Assembly (NCBI GenBank): GCA_947499635.1
Contig: CANMPD010000001.1
Location: 1-64,000, forward strand
Origin: an uncultured Paracoccaceae bacterium
GTDB taxonomy: Bacteria; Pseudomonadota; Alphaproteobacteria; Rhodobacterales; Rhodobacteraceae
Direction: 5' to 3'
DNA length: 64,000 nt
The notes beneath the pieces were generated by a model. That model saw nothing but the letters and a program-made list of their open reading frames with translations, did not search any database and was not told the origin of the DNA. This document shows positions 17,375 to 27,300 of the stretch, piece after piece; position 1 is the stretch's first letter; each line of letters opens with the position of its first letter. The position numbers were made by a program, and so were the translations under genes.

Positions 17375-17956
17375 ATGATGACGTTAACCTATTGTCAACC
17401 ACGATTAGAGGTCAAGTTCGCCCGCTTTGGGGATCTGCTCAACCTCGGTCAAGACGCGCAGATCGAAGGCTACGCAAGCCTGTTTAACCAAAGTGACCAA
17501 GGCGGAGATGTGGTGCAGCCGGGGGCCTATGCGACCTCGCTTGCGCGCCACAAAACCAATGGCACGCGGATTAAAATGCTGTGGCAACACGATCCAACCC
17601 GCCCGATTGGTGTCTGGGATACGGTGACCGAGGACGCGCGCGGCCTGCAAGTCCGAGGGCGCATTTTGACCGAAACACAGCAAGGGGCCGAAGCGGCAGC
17701 GCTGATCAAAGCGGGCGCAATCGAAGGGCTGTCTATCGGCTACCGTACGGTCAAATCCAGCCGTGATGCCCAAGGTCAACGCCTGCTGCATGAACTCACC
17801 CTGTGGGAGGTGTCTTTGGTGACATTTCCGATGCTGCCCACCGCACGTTTGGATGCGCAGAGCAACGCGAAATCTGACGAGACACAAACACAAGACACCG
17901 GCCTGCGCGCCTTGGCCCATAGCCTGCGCGCTGCCACCAAATCGCTTTCCTCATAA
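17375..17956 (+). CDS. GTA g4, HK97-type prohead protease
   Basis: A 193-residue serine protease that processes the capsid protein during head maturation. The fold is the HK97/herpesvirus protease type. His72 (MLWQHDPTRPIGVW) and Ser120 (EGLSIGY) match the catalytic pair. EGYASLFN and LWEVSLVTFPMLP are also typical. Two adjacent ATGs (17375, 17378) are possible. The major capsid gene follows 22 bp later, as in other GTAs. Confidence 0.93.
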   Translation: MMTLTYCQPRLEVKFARFGDLLNLGQDAQIEGYASLFNQSDQGGDVVQPGAYATSLARHKTNGTRIKMLWQHDPTRPIGVWDTVTEDARGLQVRGRILTETQQGAEAAALIKAGAIEGLSIGYRTVKSSRDAQGQRLLHELTLWEVSLVTFPMLPTARLDAQSNAKSDETQTQDTGLRALAHSLRAATKSLSS

Positions 17957-17978
17957 GTCGTCCCAAAGGAGCCACACA

Positions 17979-19142
17979 ATGCCTGAAACCCCACATAGTT
18001 CCGCCGATGCCCATCAGGAGGTTCATCAAGCTGTCACAGACTTTGTCAGCCATTTCAAATCCTTCCAAGACGAAACCACCCGTAAACTGCAACAAACACA
18101 AGAGCGTATAACCATGCTGGATCGTAAAACCCTAAGCGCGGCTCGTCCGCATCTCGCGGCTGAAACACAGATCGCCCCTCATCAAAAAGCTTTTGATTCT
18201 TATCTGCGGGTGGGCGATGACAGCGCGTTGCGCGATTTGGATGTGGAGGCCAAGGGTCTGTCCACAAGTGTGAATACGGACGGGGGGTATCTCGTTGATC
18301 CTATGACCTCGCAAAATGTACAGTCGGTGCTGAATTCCACTGCTTCGCTGCGGGGTATTGCTAGCGTTGTGACGGTTGAGGCGACATCTTATGACGTTTT
18401 GATCGATCACAGTGATCTGGGCACCGGCTGGGCGTCTGAGACGGCAGCACTGACAGAAACCGCGACGCCGCAGATCGACCGGGTTTCCATTCCGCTACAT
18501 GAATTGTCAGCGCTGCCAAAGGCGTCGCAACGGTTGTTGGATGACAGTGCCTTTGACATCGAGGGCTGGTTGGCGACACGTATCGCAGACCGCTTTGCCC
18601 GCGCCGAAGCCGAAGCCTTTATCATGGGGGATGGCATCAACAAACCAACCGGTCTGTTGACCCATCCTGTGGTCGAAAATGACAGCTGGAGTTGGGGCAA
18701 TATCGGCTATGTTGCAACAGGTGCAGAGGGTGATTTCGGCGGCGCCGATGCTATCATCGATCTGGTTTATGCGCTGGATGCGCCATACCGTGCCAATGCA
18801 ACCTTTGTGATGAATTCCAAGACCGCGGGTCTGGTACGTAAACTCAAAGATGCGGATGGCCGTTTCTTGTGGTCCGATGGTTTGGCAGCCGGTGAGCCGG
18901 CGCGCTTGATGGGGTATCCAGTGCTGGTCGCTGAGGATATGCCGGATGTGGCTGCCAACAGTTATTCCCTTGCATTTGGGGATTTCTCGGCGGGTTACAC
19001 CATCGCTGAACGCCCTGATTTACGCGTGTTGCGTGATCCGTTTTCTGCCAAGCCGCATGTGCTGTTTTACGCCACCAAACGTGTGGGCGGGGACGTTAGC
19101 GATTTTGCCGCGATCAAGCTTTTGAAATTCGCCGCCAGCTAA
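17979..19142 (+). CDS. GTA g5, HK97-family major capsid protein
   Basis: A 387-residue HK97-fold coat protein. A helical N-terminal region (about 1-80, FVSHFKSFQDETTRKLQQTQ) corresponds to the delta/scaffold domain removed by the protease. The main fold starts with GLSTSVNTDGGYLVDP and includes ALPKASQRLLDDSAFDIEGW, GDGINKPTGLL and RLMGYPVLVAEDMPD. The ATG at 17979 follows AAAGGA. A 158-bp spacer separates it from g6; that spacer encodes nothing I can support. Confidence 0.95.
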   Translation: MPETPHSSADAHQEVHQAVTDFVSHFKSFQDETTRKLQQTQERITMLDRKTLSAARPHLAAETQIAPHQKAFDSYLRVGDDSALRDLDVEAKGLSTSVNTDGGYLVDPMTSQNVQSVLNSTASLRGIASVVTVEATSYDVLIDHSDLGTGWASETAALTETATPQIDRVSIPLHELSALPKASQRLLDDSAFDIEGWLATRIADRFARAEAEAFIMGDGINKPTGLLTHPVVENDSWSWGNIGYVATGAEGDFGGADAIIDLVYALDAPYRANATFVMNSKTAGLVRKLKDADGRFLWSDGLAAGEPARLMGYPVLVAEDMPDVAANSYSLAFGDFSAGYTIAERPDLRVLRDPFSAKPHVLFYATKRVGGDVSDFAAIKLLKFAAS

Positions 19143-19300
19143 ACGCCGGTACGAATGGCGGTTTCGGCAGCCCGGAACCGTCGGTTGGCCTGTGTCGCTA
19201 TATGATCTGTTGTCCTACTGCTCTCCTCTCCGATGTGCTGCAGATCATGACATGGGCCGACCGCTTGGGAGGGGATGGATAATTTTTGCGGAGGTCGGGT

Positions 19301-19894
19301 ATGATTCTGACGGAAACCACAAACGTAACGGATGCTGCGTTGCCGCTGACCGGCTTTCAGGCTCACCTGCGTTTGGGCACCGGGTTTGGTGTCGAAACTT
19401 TGCAGGACGAGGTCTTGCTGGCCTATTTACGTGCCAGCCTCGCCGCAGTCGAGGCGCGCATCGCTAAGGTGCTGTTACAGCGCAGCTTTGTGTGGCGAAC
19501 CTCCCGCTGGGGCCGGGCGACGCTTCCTGCGGCACCAGTGACGGCGATCCACTCAATTGCAATCGAAACTGCGGATGGCACCGAAACCGTGATAGACCCC
19601 GGCGCCTACCGGTTAGTTAAAGACACACACACACCCATATTGGAACCGGCAGGGGCCGCCTTGCCGACGATCCCCCAAGGGGGCGCAGCAGTGATTGCGT
19701 TTGACGCGGGCCTTGCCACCACATGGGAGGCATTACCTGCGGATCTACGCCAAGCTGTAATGATGTTAGCGGCGCATTACTATGAATACCGCCACGACAC
19801 GGCACTGGATGCGCGCTGCATGCCATTTGGGGCGTCGGCGTTGTTGGAACGGTATCGCATGCCACGCCTTGCCATTGGGGGGCGTCGGCTATGA
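19301..19894 (+). CDS. GTA g6, head-tail connector (adaptor)
   Basis: A 197-residue adaptor-ring protein. The N-terminal part (YLRASLAAVEARIAKVLLQR) and the C-terminal helical segment (LRQAVMMLAAHYYEYR) follow the gp6-like connector pattern found in HK97-type phages and GTAs. The ATG at 19301 follows a GGAGG ribosome-binding site; an ATG 5 codons upstream is less likely. It overlaps g7 by 4 bp. Confidence 0.9.
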   Translation: MILTETTNVTDAALPLTGFQAHLRLGTGFGVETLQDEVLLAYLRASLAAVEARIAKVLLQRSFVWRTSRWGRATLPAAPVTAIHSIAIETADGTETVIDPGAYRLVKDTHTPILEPAGAALPTIPQGGAAVIAFDAGLATTWEALPADLRQAVMMLAAHYYEYRHDTALDARCMPFGASALLERYRMPRLAIGGRRL

Positions 19895-20229
19895 CTGCGC
19901 CACGATTGAACCGTCAATTGACGTTGGAAACCCGTATTCGCACACGAGATGGCGCAGGCGGGTTTCGCCAAACCTGGCATCCCTTGGGGGTTCTTTGGGC
20001 CGAGGTCAAACCGCTGTCGGGGCGCGAAACCGCACGCAGTGGCGTCGGCTATTCGACACAGAGTTACCGGATTACCCTGCGTGCTAGCCCTGTTGGGCAA
20101 AACGATCGCCCCAGCGCAGATCAGCGATTTCGTGACGGCAACCGGATCTATGGCATCACCGCCGTGGCCGAAGCGGGTGCAGACGGGCGCTATCTGATCT
20201 GTCGCGCCACCGAGGAGACAGCCACATGA
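19891..20229 (+). CDS. GTA g7, head-tail stopper
   Basis: A 112-residue beta-rich protein of the phage head-tail adaptor (SPP1 gp16/HK97 gp7-like) family, seen in the LWAEVKPLSGRE segment and in RDGNRIYGITAVAEAGADGRYL. It forms the ring that retains DNA in the filled head. It overlaps both neighbours by 4 bp, so translation of g6, g7 and g8 is coupled. Confidence 0.9.
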   Translation: MTAPRLNRQLTLETRIRTRDGAGGFRQTWHPLGVLWAEVKPLSGRETARSGVGYSTQSYRITLRASPVGQNDRPSADQRFRDGNRIYGITAVAEAGADGRYLICRATEETAT

Positions 20230-20645
20230 CCTATGCGCTTTCTGCTGCGTTACAAGCGGCGGTTTATCAACGCCTTAGTGTCGATAGCTCTCTGGTCGCC
20301 TTGGTCGGAGACGCCGTTTACGACGCGTTGCCAAGCGGTGTTTTGCCGGATCTTTATGTGACCTTGGGGGCAGAGGATGTCACCGATCGGTCAGACATGA
20401 CAGGGGCCGGGGCGCGGCATGTGTTTATCGTGCAGGTGCTGGCGCAAACTGCGGGGTTTTACGCAGCCAAACAGGCCGCCAGCGCCGTGTGTGACGCGCT
20501 GCTGACGGCAGACCTGTCCACGGATCTTGCGCTGACGCGTGGTCAATTGGTGGGCCTGTGGTTTGAAAAGGCTCGCGCTCAACGGCTGAGCAATGGCAGT
20601 CGCCGTATCACCCTTCGTTTCGCCGCGCGTCTTGCGGATGACTAA
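20226..20645 (+). CDS. GTA g8, tail terminator (DUF3168)
   Basis: A 139-residue protein of the DUF3168 family, which caps the tail tube at the head-proximal end. The pattern ALQAAVYQRLSVDSSLVALV, then VYDALPSG, VTLGAEDVTDRS and a late arginine-rich beta segment is characteristic. It starts on a 4-bp overlap with g7 and ends 21 bp before the major tail gene. Confidence 0.9.
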   Translation: MTYALSAALQAAVYQRLSVDSSLVALVGDAVYDALPSGVLPDLYVTLGAEDVTDRSDMTGAGARHVFIVQVLAQTAGFYAAKQAASAVCDALLTADLSTDLALTRGQLVGLWFEKARAQRLSNGSRRITLRFAARLADD

Positions 20646-20666
20646 TTTGTTGAAAGGAATGAGATT

Positions 20667-21080
20667 ATGACAGCTCAAAACGGCAAAGACCTGTTGATCA
20701 AGGTGGATATGATCGGCGACGGCAGCTTTACCACCATCGCGGGGCTGCGCGCCACGCGGATCGCATTTAACGCGGAAACAGTGGATGTCACCAGTCTCGA
20801 CAGTTCTGGGGGCTGGCGGGAGTTGCTGGGGGGCGCGGGCATGCGATCGGCCAGCCTGTCTGGCTCGGGTGTGTTTCGCGATGCAGACACGGACGAGCGC
20901 GCGCGCCAGTTGTTTTTCGATGGGCTGACCCCTGATTTTCAGGTGGTGATCCCCGATTTTGGCACCGTCCAAGGCGCGTTCCAAGTCACGGCTCTGGAAT
21001 ATGCTGGCAGCTACAATGGCGAGGTCACGTATGAGCTGTCTCTGGCCAGCGCCGGCGCGCTGAGCTTTAGCGCGGCATAG
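20667..21080 (+). CDS. GTA g9, major tail (tube) protein
   Basis: A 137-residue tail-tube protein of the TP901-1-like family: GKDLLIKV near the N-terminus, TIAGLRATRIAFNAETVDVT, SGSGVFRD and a C-terminal GEVTYELSLASAGALSF segment. Stacked hexamers would form the short GTA tail. An AAAGGAATG site precedes the ATG. Confidence 0.93.
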   Translation: MTAQNGKDLLIKVDMIGDGSFTTIAGLRATRIAFNAETVDVTSLDSSGGWRELLGGAGMRSASLSGSGVFRDADTDERARQLFFDGLTPDFQVVIPDFGTVQGAFQVTALEYAGSYNGEVTYELSLASAGALSFSAA

Positions 21081-21092
21081 GGGGCAGCGGTT

Positions 21093-21455
21093 ATGGCAAA
21101 CCCTTATCGTGGCGAGGCAGAGTTGCGCATCAACGGGCAGGTTTACTGTCTGCGCTTGACCCTTGGTGCGCTGGTCGAGCTTGAACAGGTATTAAAGAGC
21201 ACGGGGCTTGTTTCCTTGGTGGAGCGCTTTGAAAATAATGCGTTTTCTGCCAGTGATCTATTGGCGTTATTGGCGGCTGGTCTGCGCGGTGGCGGGTCTG
21301 ACCTGTCGGTCGAGGACCTGTCTAAGGCAGAGATTGAGGGCGGCGCAATGCAGGCGGCGCGGGTCGCGGCGCGGCTGCTCGCACTCAGCTTTGCAGGCCC
21401 GGAAACAGGTCATGGATCTGACCAAGAATTAGGTCAAAAATCGGGTGCGCCATAA
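21093..21455 (+). CDS. GTA g10, tail assembly chaperone-like protein
   Basis: A 120-residue protein of the GTA gp10 family (gene transfer agent family protein). The N-terminus NPYRGEAELRINGQVYCLRL with LTLGALVELEQVL is typical. In phages the equivalent pair of reading frames encodes chaperones that load the tape measure protein. Its stop overlaps the ATG of g10.1 by 1 bp, so the two are coupled; no frameshift site was identified. Confidence 0.88.
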   Translation: MANPYRGEAELRINGQVYCLRLTLGALVELEQVLKSTGLVSLVERFENNAFSASDLLALLAAGLRGGGSDLSVEDLSKAEIEGGAMQAARVAARLLALSFAGPETGHGSDQELGQKSGAP

Positions 21456-21658
21456 TGGCTGCGTTGGATTGGCAGGGCTTGCTGCGTGTTGGATTACGTC
21501 GCCTGCCACCGGATCAGTTCTGGGATCTCACCCCTTATGAGCTGCGATTGGTGCTGGGGCTAGAGCAGCCTGCCGCCACCATGGATCGCAACCGTCTCAG
21601 CGCGTTGATGCGTGATTTTCCCGATGCGGTATCCGCCGATGCAACTTCCCCGACATAA
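21455..21658 (+). CDS. GTA g10.1, phage tail assembly chaperone
   Basis: A 67-residue protein whose segment WQGLLRVGLRRLPPDQFWDL followed by TPYELRLVLG matches the small GTA tail-assembly chaperone family found between gp10 and the tape measure protein. It starts at the last base of g10 and lies 17 bp before g11. Confidence 0.88.
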   Translation: MAALDWQGLLRVGLRRLPPDQFWDLTPYELRLVLGLEQPAATMDRNRLSALMRDFPDAVSADATSPT

Positions 21659-21675
21659 CCTCACAGGAGTAGATC

Positions 21676-22350
21676 ATGGATGAGCTAAGTTTTGACGGTT
21701 TGGGTGACGGCAAAGGCGACGTATTGGGCGACACCGATGTGGCGCAATCCCTCAGTGAGACCAGCCGCATGGCCGCGAGTTTTCGCAGTGAATTGGAGCA
21801 GTTGGGCAGCAGCCTGTCCAGCGCTGGCACCAGCACAGGTAGTCTGGAAAAATCCCTGTCACGGGGATTGGGGCGCGCAATGAAAGATCTGGTGGTTGAT
21901 GGCGATAGCCTGTCCGACGTGTTGGAGGGGCTGGCGACGTCGATGATCAACGCAAGCTTCAAAAGCGCTGTGTCGCCGGTGACCGATCAGGTGAGCGGCC
22001 TTTTGAGCAGTGGTTTAAACAGTCTGACCAGTTCGATCCTGCCTTTTGCCGATGGCGCGGCCTTTTCCAGTGGTAAGGTGATGCCCTTTGCGCGCGGGGG
22101 TGTGGTGTCCAGCCCGACGCATTTTCCCATGCGCGGCGCAACAGGATTGATGGGCGAAGCGGGCCCCGAGGCGATTTTACCCTTGGCACGTGGGGCGGAT
22201 GGCAGCCTTGGTGTGCGTTCTGGCGGCGGTGGGAACACGACGGTGGTGATGAATGTCACAGCCACCGATGCAGCCAGTTTCGAACGGTCGCGTGGGCAGA
22301 TTGCCACGCGGATGCAACGCGCAATGGCACGGGCAAACCGCAACACCTGA
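21676..22350 (+). CDS. GTA g11, tail tape measure protein
   Basis: A 224-residue, Ser/Gly-rich protein with a long helical first half (LSETSRMAASFRSELEQLG, about 30-75) and the typical GTA tape-measure end: FARGGVVSSPTHFPM, GLMGEAGPEAILPLARG, then a Gly-rich stretch and NVTATDAASF. Its small size is normal for GTAs, whose tails are short. AGGAG precedes the ATG. Confidence 0.9.
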   Translation: MDELSFDGLGDGKGDVLGDTDVAQSLSETSRMAASFRSELEQLGSSLSSAGTSTGSLEKSLSRGLGRAMKDLVVDGDSLSDVLEGLATSMINASFKSAVSPVTDQVSGLLSSGLNSLTSSILPFADGAAFSSGKVMPFARGGVVSSPTHFPMRGATGLMGEAGPEAILPLARGADGSLGVRSGGGGNTTVVMNVTATDAASFERSRGQIATRMQRAMARANRNT

Positions 22351-22363
22351 GGAGGGTAAGGTT

Positions 22364-23008
22364 ATGACAACACATATGAATTTTCATGAGGTCCGCTTTC
22401 CTGAAAGCCTGAGCTTTGGTTCGGTCGGGGGGCCGCAACGCCGCACAGATGTGGTGACGCTGGCCAATGGCTATGAAGAACGCAACACGCCCTGGGCTCA
22501 TGCCCGCCGCAGTTATGATGCCGGTCTTGGTATGCGATCATTAGATGATATCGCTGCGTTGATTGCGTTTTTCGAGGCGCGCCAAGGCAAGTTATATGGG
22601 TTTCGTTGGAAGGATTGGGCGGATTTCGGATCGTGTTTGCCCAGCGGTGAGGTCACGTTTGAAGATCAGGTGATCGGCACCGGTGACGGGGCGACGGTTG
22701 CTTTTCAATTGTCGAAAACCTACCGCTCGGGCGCCCATAGCTATATCCGCCCGATCAGCAAGCCAGTGGCGGCAACGGTTAAGGTGGGCATCGAACAAGA
22801 AGAGCTGTTGCTGGATGTGGATTACACGTTTGACGCCAGCACAGGTTTGGTGACGCTGGCCTATGCACCCGAGGTGGGGCGACAGGTGGTTGCGGGGTTT
22901 GAATTTGATGTGCCTGTGCGCTTTGACACGGACCAAATCCAAACCTCTGTGGCCTCGTTTCAAGCAGGCGAGGCACCGGATGTGCCAGTGGTTGAGGTCC
23001 GCGTGTGA
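22364..23008 (+). CDS. GTA g12, distal tail protein (DUF2460)
   Basis: A 214-residue protein of the DUF2460/TIGR02217 family. The N-terminus NFHEVRFPESLSFGSVGG and the KLYGFRWKDWADF motif are diagnostic. It joins the tail tube to the baseplate. The ATG at 22364 follows GGAGGG; the open frame begins earlier inside g11 but that part is not conserved-looking. Its stop overlaps the ATG of g13 by 1 bp. Confidence 0.93.
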   Translation: MTTHMNFHEVRFPESLSFGSVGGPQRRTDVVTLANGYEERNTPWAHARRSYDAGLGMRSLDDIAALIAFFEARQGKLYGFRWKDWADFGSCLPSGEVTFEDQVIGTGDGATVAFQLSKTYRSGAHSYIRPISKPVAATVKVGIEQEELLLDVDYTFDASTGLVTLAYAPEVGRQVVAGFEFDVPVRFDTDQIQTSVASFQAGEAPDVPVVEVRV

Positions 23009-23892
23009 TGGTCGGGCTGGGCGAAGCGCTGCAAGCGCATTTGGACAGTGGCGCGACAACTCTGTGTCGGTGCTGGTTGGTGACGCGCAGGGATGACGTG
23101 GTCTATGGGTTCACGGATCACGATATGGATTTAACCTTTGACGGGGTGACTTTTGCTGCCGGCACGGGGTTGACGGCCAAAGGATTGGCGCAAAGCACCG
23201 GCCTGTCCGTGGACAATTCCGAAGCGTTGGGTGCGCTGAGTTCGACGATGGTGCGCGAAAGCGATATCGATGCGGGCCGGTTTGACAGCGCCGAGGTGAC
23301 GGCCTGGTTGGTCAATTGGGCCGATATAAGCCAGCGGCAGCTGTTGTTTCGCGGCACGCTGGGTGAAATTCGCCGCTCTGGTGGCGCATTTGAGGCCGAG
23401 TTGCGCGGGCTAACCGAAGCATTGAACCAGCCCCAAGGTCGTGTGTTTCAGAAACCCTGCACGGCCGTGTTAGGGGGGCAAGGCTGTGGATCTGACACCA
23501 CACAGCCGGGATATAGTGCCGAGGTTGCTGTCACACGAAGCGACAGCGATGTGTTTGGCTTTGATGTGATGTCGGGTTACGCGCAGAGTTGGTTTACCCA
23601 CGGACGTTTGACAGTGCTTAGCGGTGCGGCGGCGGGGTTATGGTCTGCGATCAAACGCGATGATAGCGATACAGAGGGACGCAAGATCACCCTTTGGCAG
23701 CCGATCCGGGGCGATGTGGCGGTTGGGGATCTGGTGCGCCTGACTGCGGGCTGTGACAAGACCATGACGCAGTGCCGATTGAAGTTTAACAACCTGCTGA
23801 ATTTTCAAGGGTTCCCCGATATTCCAGGCGAAGATTGGATGGCCTCGGTTCCGCGCGCGACGGGCGGAAACATAGGAGGGAGCCTGCGATGA
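23008..23892 (+). CDS. GTA g13, baseplate hub protein (DUF2163)
   Basis: A 294-residue DUF2163/TIGR02218 protein. DDVVYGFTDHDMDLTFDG, the GLSVDNSEALGALSS segment and a cysteine-containing C-terminal block (CDKTMTQCRLKFNNLLNFQG) fit RcGTA gp13. That cysteine block, with another Cys pair in PCTAVLGGQGCG, is the place where homologues bind an iron-sulfur cluster. ATG 23008 overlaps the g12 stop; a GTG at 23005 is the only alternative. It overlaps g14 by 4 bp. Confidence 0.93.
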   Translation: MVGLGEALQAHLDSGATTLCRCWLVTRRDDVVYGFTDHDMDLTFDGVTFAAGTGLTAKGLAQSTGLSVDNSEALGALSSTMVRESDIDAGRFDSAEVTAWLVNWADISQRQLLFRGTLGEIRRSGGAFEAELRGLTEALNQPQGRVFQKPCTAVLGGQGCGSDTTQPGYSAEVAVTRSDSDVFGFDVMSGYAQSWFTHGRLTVLSGAAAGLWSAIKRDDSDTEGRKITLWQPIRGDVAVGDLVRLTAGCDKTMTQCRLKFNNLLNFQGFPDIPGEDWMASVPRATGGNIGGSLR

Positions 23893-24365
23893 CGCGTGGA
23901 TCTGTTCGCAGGGAGATCGACAGTGCGGCGGTTGTGCATGAGGCGCAACGTTGGTTGGGAACACCCTATCGGCATCAAGGCTGCGCGCACGGCGTGGGCT
24001 GTGATTGCTTGGGACTGGTGCGTGGCATTTGGCAGACCCTTTATGGGGCAGAGCCAGAAATTCCGCCCGCTTATACTCGCGATTGGGCGGAACGCAGTCA
24101 AGATGAGGCCTTGTGGCAGGCCGCCCTGCGCCATCTTGAGCCCAAGGCGCGCGATGATGTGGCCGCAGGTGATGTGGTTTTGTTTCGAATGCGCAGCCAG
24201 GGTGTCGCAAAACATTTGGGGCTTCAGGTGGATGCGACGCGGTTTGTGCACGCAATGAGCGGGCGCGGCGTCGTCTGTAGCGCCTTTGGCCCTGCATGGG
24301 CACGCCGCGCAGTGGCGCGGTTTCGTTTTCCCGCGCAAGTTCCCCCAGTTTCAAAGGAGAGATAA
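23889..24365 (+). CDS. GTA g14, NlpC/P60-type cell-wall peptidase
   Basis: A 158-residue peptidase that would open the recipient's peptidoglycan during GTA DNA entry. The catalytic Cys40 lies in GVGCDCLGLV and the His109 in VAKHLGLQV, the usual NlpC/P60 arrangement. The family is specific to GTA and related phage tails. It starts in a 4-bp overlap with g13 and is followed 2 bp later by g15. Confidence 0.94.
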   Translation: MTRGSVRREIDSAAVVHEAQRWLGTPYRHQGCAHGVGCDCLGLVRGIWQTLYGAEPEIPPAYTRDWAERSQDEALWQAALRHLEPKARDDVAAGDVVLFRMRSQGVAKHLGLQVDATRFVHAMSGRGVVCSAFGPAWARRAVARFRFPAQVPPVSKER

Positions 24366-24367
24366 CA

Positions 24368-27300
24368 ATGGCGACGATCGTTTTGGCCGCAGCCGGTGCG
24401 GCAGCAGGCAGTGCAATTGGGGGCACCGTGGCAGGATTGTCTGCGGCTGTGATTGGGCGTGCTGTGGGGGCCACGATCGGGCGGGCAATTGACGCACGGT
24501 TGATGGGGGGCTCGACCGCGGTTGAGACGGGTAAGATTGACCAGTTCCGCCTAAGCAACGCCACCGAGGGCGGGCCGATCCCGCAGGTCTATGGGCGGAT
24601 GCGCGTTGGGGGACAGGTGATTTGGGCGACGCAGTTTCTGGAGGCCAGCTCTACCACGAATTACGGGGGCAAAGGTGGCAGCAGCAGCACGGCGACCAGT
24701 TACAGCTATAGCGTCTCGATCGCAGTGGCAATCTGCACGGGCCAGATCACGCGTGTTACGCGGGTTTGGGCGGATGGTGAGGAGTTGGACCTCAGCACCG
24801 TATCGATGGTCACCTATACGGGCAGTGATGATCAATTGCCCGACCCGTTGATGGAGGCGGTTGAGGGCGCAGGCGCGGTCCCTGCCTATCGTGGCACGGC
24901 CTATGCCGTGTTTGAAGACTTGGCGCTTGAGCCGTTCGGCAACCGTGTCCCATCGTTTTCTTTTGAGGTTATCCGCGCCGAGCAGCCCGATAGCAGCAGC
25001 TATGACACGGATCTGGCACAGATTGTCACCGGTGTCGCCTTGATCCCCGGCACGGGTGAGTACAGCCTTGCCACCACGCCGGTCTATTTGGACCAGGGTG
25101 CGGGCGTCATGGTGGCGGCCAACCAGTCGACGGCTTCGGGGCTGAGCGACCTTGAGACTTCGCTAGAGGCATTGACCTCTGAACTGCCAAGCGCCAATGC
25201 CGTGTCACTTGTGGTGAGTTGGTTTGGCGACGATCTGCGCTGTGCCCAATGCACCATCCGGCCCAAGGTTGAACAGGCACAAGCCGATGGAACTTTGGCG
25301 TGGCAGGTCTCGGGGGTGGATCGCCAGGGCGCATTGGTGGTGCCAAATGTCGAGGGGGCGCCTGTCTATGGGGGCACCCCGACGGATCAGGCTGTAATCG
25401 AGGCAATTGTGGCGATCAAAGCCGGCGGGCAACGGGTGATGTTTTATCCGTTTATTCTGATGGAGCAACTTGCGGACAATACACTCCCCGATCCGTGGAC
25501 AGGAAACGAGGGGCAGCCCGCTTTGCCATGGCGTGGGCGGATTACAACATCGCTTGCACCGGGGATTGTAGGCAGCCCGGATGGGACCGCACAAGCTGAT
25601 ACAGAGGCGGCTGCCTTTTTGGGGACGGTGACGGCGGCGGATTTCACCATAGAGGATGGGGCAGTGCGGTATGATGGCCCCGAGGAGTGGTCGCTCAGCC
25701 GGTTTATCCTGCATTACGCTGCGCTATGTGCGGCTGCAGGCGGGGTTGAGGCCTTTTGTGTGGGATCAGAGCTGCGTGCTTTGACGCAAATCCGTGGGGC
25801 GAATGGGTTTCCCGTGGTAGAGGGTCTGCGTGCCCTGACAGCACAGGTGCGTTTGCTGTTGGGCGAGGACACCAAACTGGGCTATGCGGCGGATTGGTCC
25901 GAGTACTGGGGATATAACAGCCCTGAGGGGGATCGGTATTTTCATCTTGATCCGCTGTGGGGAGATGACGCGATAGATTTCATCGGGATCGACAACTATA
26001 TGCCCCTGTCGGATTGGCGGGATACCGATTGGCGCACAGGCGAGACCCATTTGGATGCGGCCGAGGCCAATGCGATCTATGAGTTGCCCTATCTGATGGG
26101 CAATATCGAAGGCGGTGAAGGCTATGACTGGTTCTACCACTCGGATACGGCCCGTGCCGCGCAAATTCGCACGCCAATCACCGATGGCGCATATAACGAA
26201 CCTTGGATCTGGCGTTATAAGGATCTGCGCGGTTGGTGGAGCAATGACCATTATGAGCGTATAGACGGCATTCGCCAAAGCACCCCCACGCCGTGGGAGG
26301 CCAAAAGCAAACCGATCTGGTTTACCGAACTGGGCTGTGCTGCCATAGACAAGGGAACCAACCAGCCCAATAAGTTCCTTGATCCAAAATCATCGGAATC
26401 GACCTTGCCGCATTACTCGACGGGGGCGCGGGATGATCTGATCCAACAACAGTACTTGCGGGCGCAGATGTTGTATTGGGATGACGACACCAATCCGCTG
26501 TCGGATCAATATGACGGGCGGATGCTGGATATGGACAACGCCTATGTCTGGGCTTGGGATGCGCGTCCTTATCCCGCCTTTCCCAATCGCAGTGATCTGT
26601 GGAGTGATGGAGACAACTACCTGCGGGGGCATTGGTTAAACGGGCGTGTGGGGCAACGTACCTTGGCCAGCGTCGTCGAGGAGATCTGTACCGATGCTGG
26701 ATTGGCTGAGATCGACGTGAGTGACCTTTGGGGGATTGTACGGGGGTATAACGTCCAAGACATCGATGCTGCCCGTGCGGCGCTGCAGCCTTTGATGCTG
26801 CAACATGGGTTTGACGCGATTGAGCGCGCTGGGCAGTTGATATTTCTCAAACGCGATGGTCTGGGGGCTGTCGCACTTTCGCAGGACGAGCTGGTTGAAC
26901 ATGCCGATCTGAGTGGGACGGTTGAGAAACTGCGCGACCCCGAGGCCGAACTGACTGGCCGTGTTCGTCTGCGATATGTCCAAGCGGGGGGGGACCACAC
27001 CGTCACCAGCCAAGAGGCGGTTCTGCCAGACGAGGCAACCCACGCAGTGAGCCAAAACGAGCTCCCGCTTGCGTTGACAGACACTGAGGCACGCCAAAGT
27101 GTACAGCGCTGGCTTGCAGAGGCACGTATAGGTCGTGATCACGTAAGCTTTGCCTTGCCACCATCCAAGATGGGGATTGGCGCAGGGGATATTGTGTCGC
27201 TTGAGGATGAAAGCGGCGTATCGATCTACCGGGTTGATAATCAGGAACAGGGTGACAGCCAGTTGATTGAGGCACAGCGGATCGAACCCGAGGCCTATGT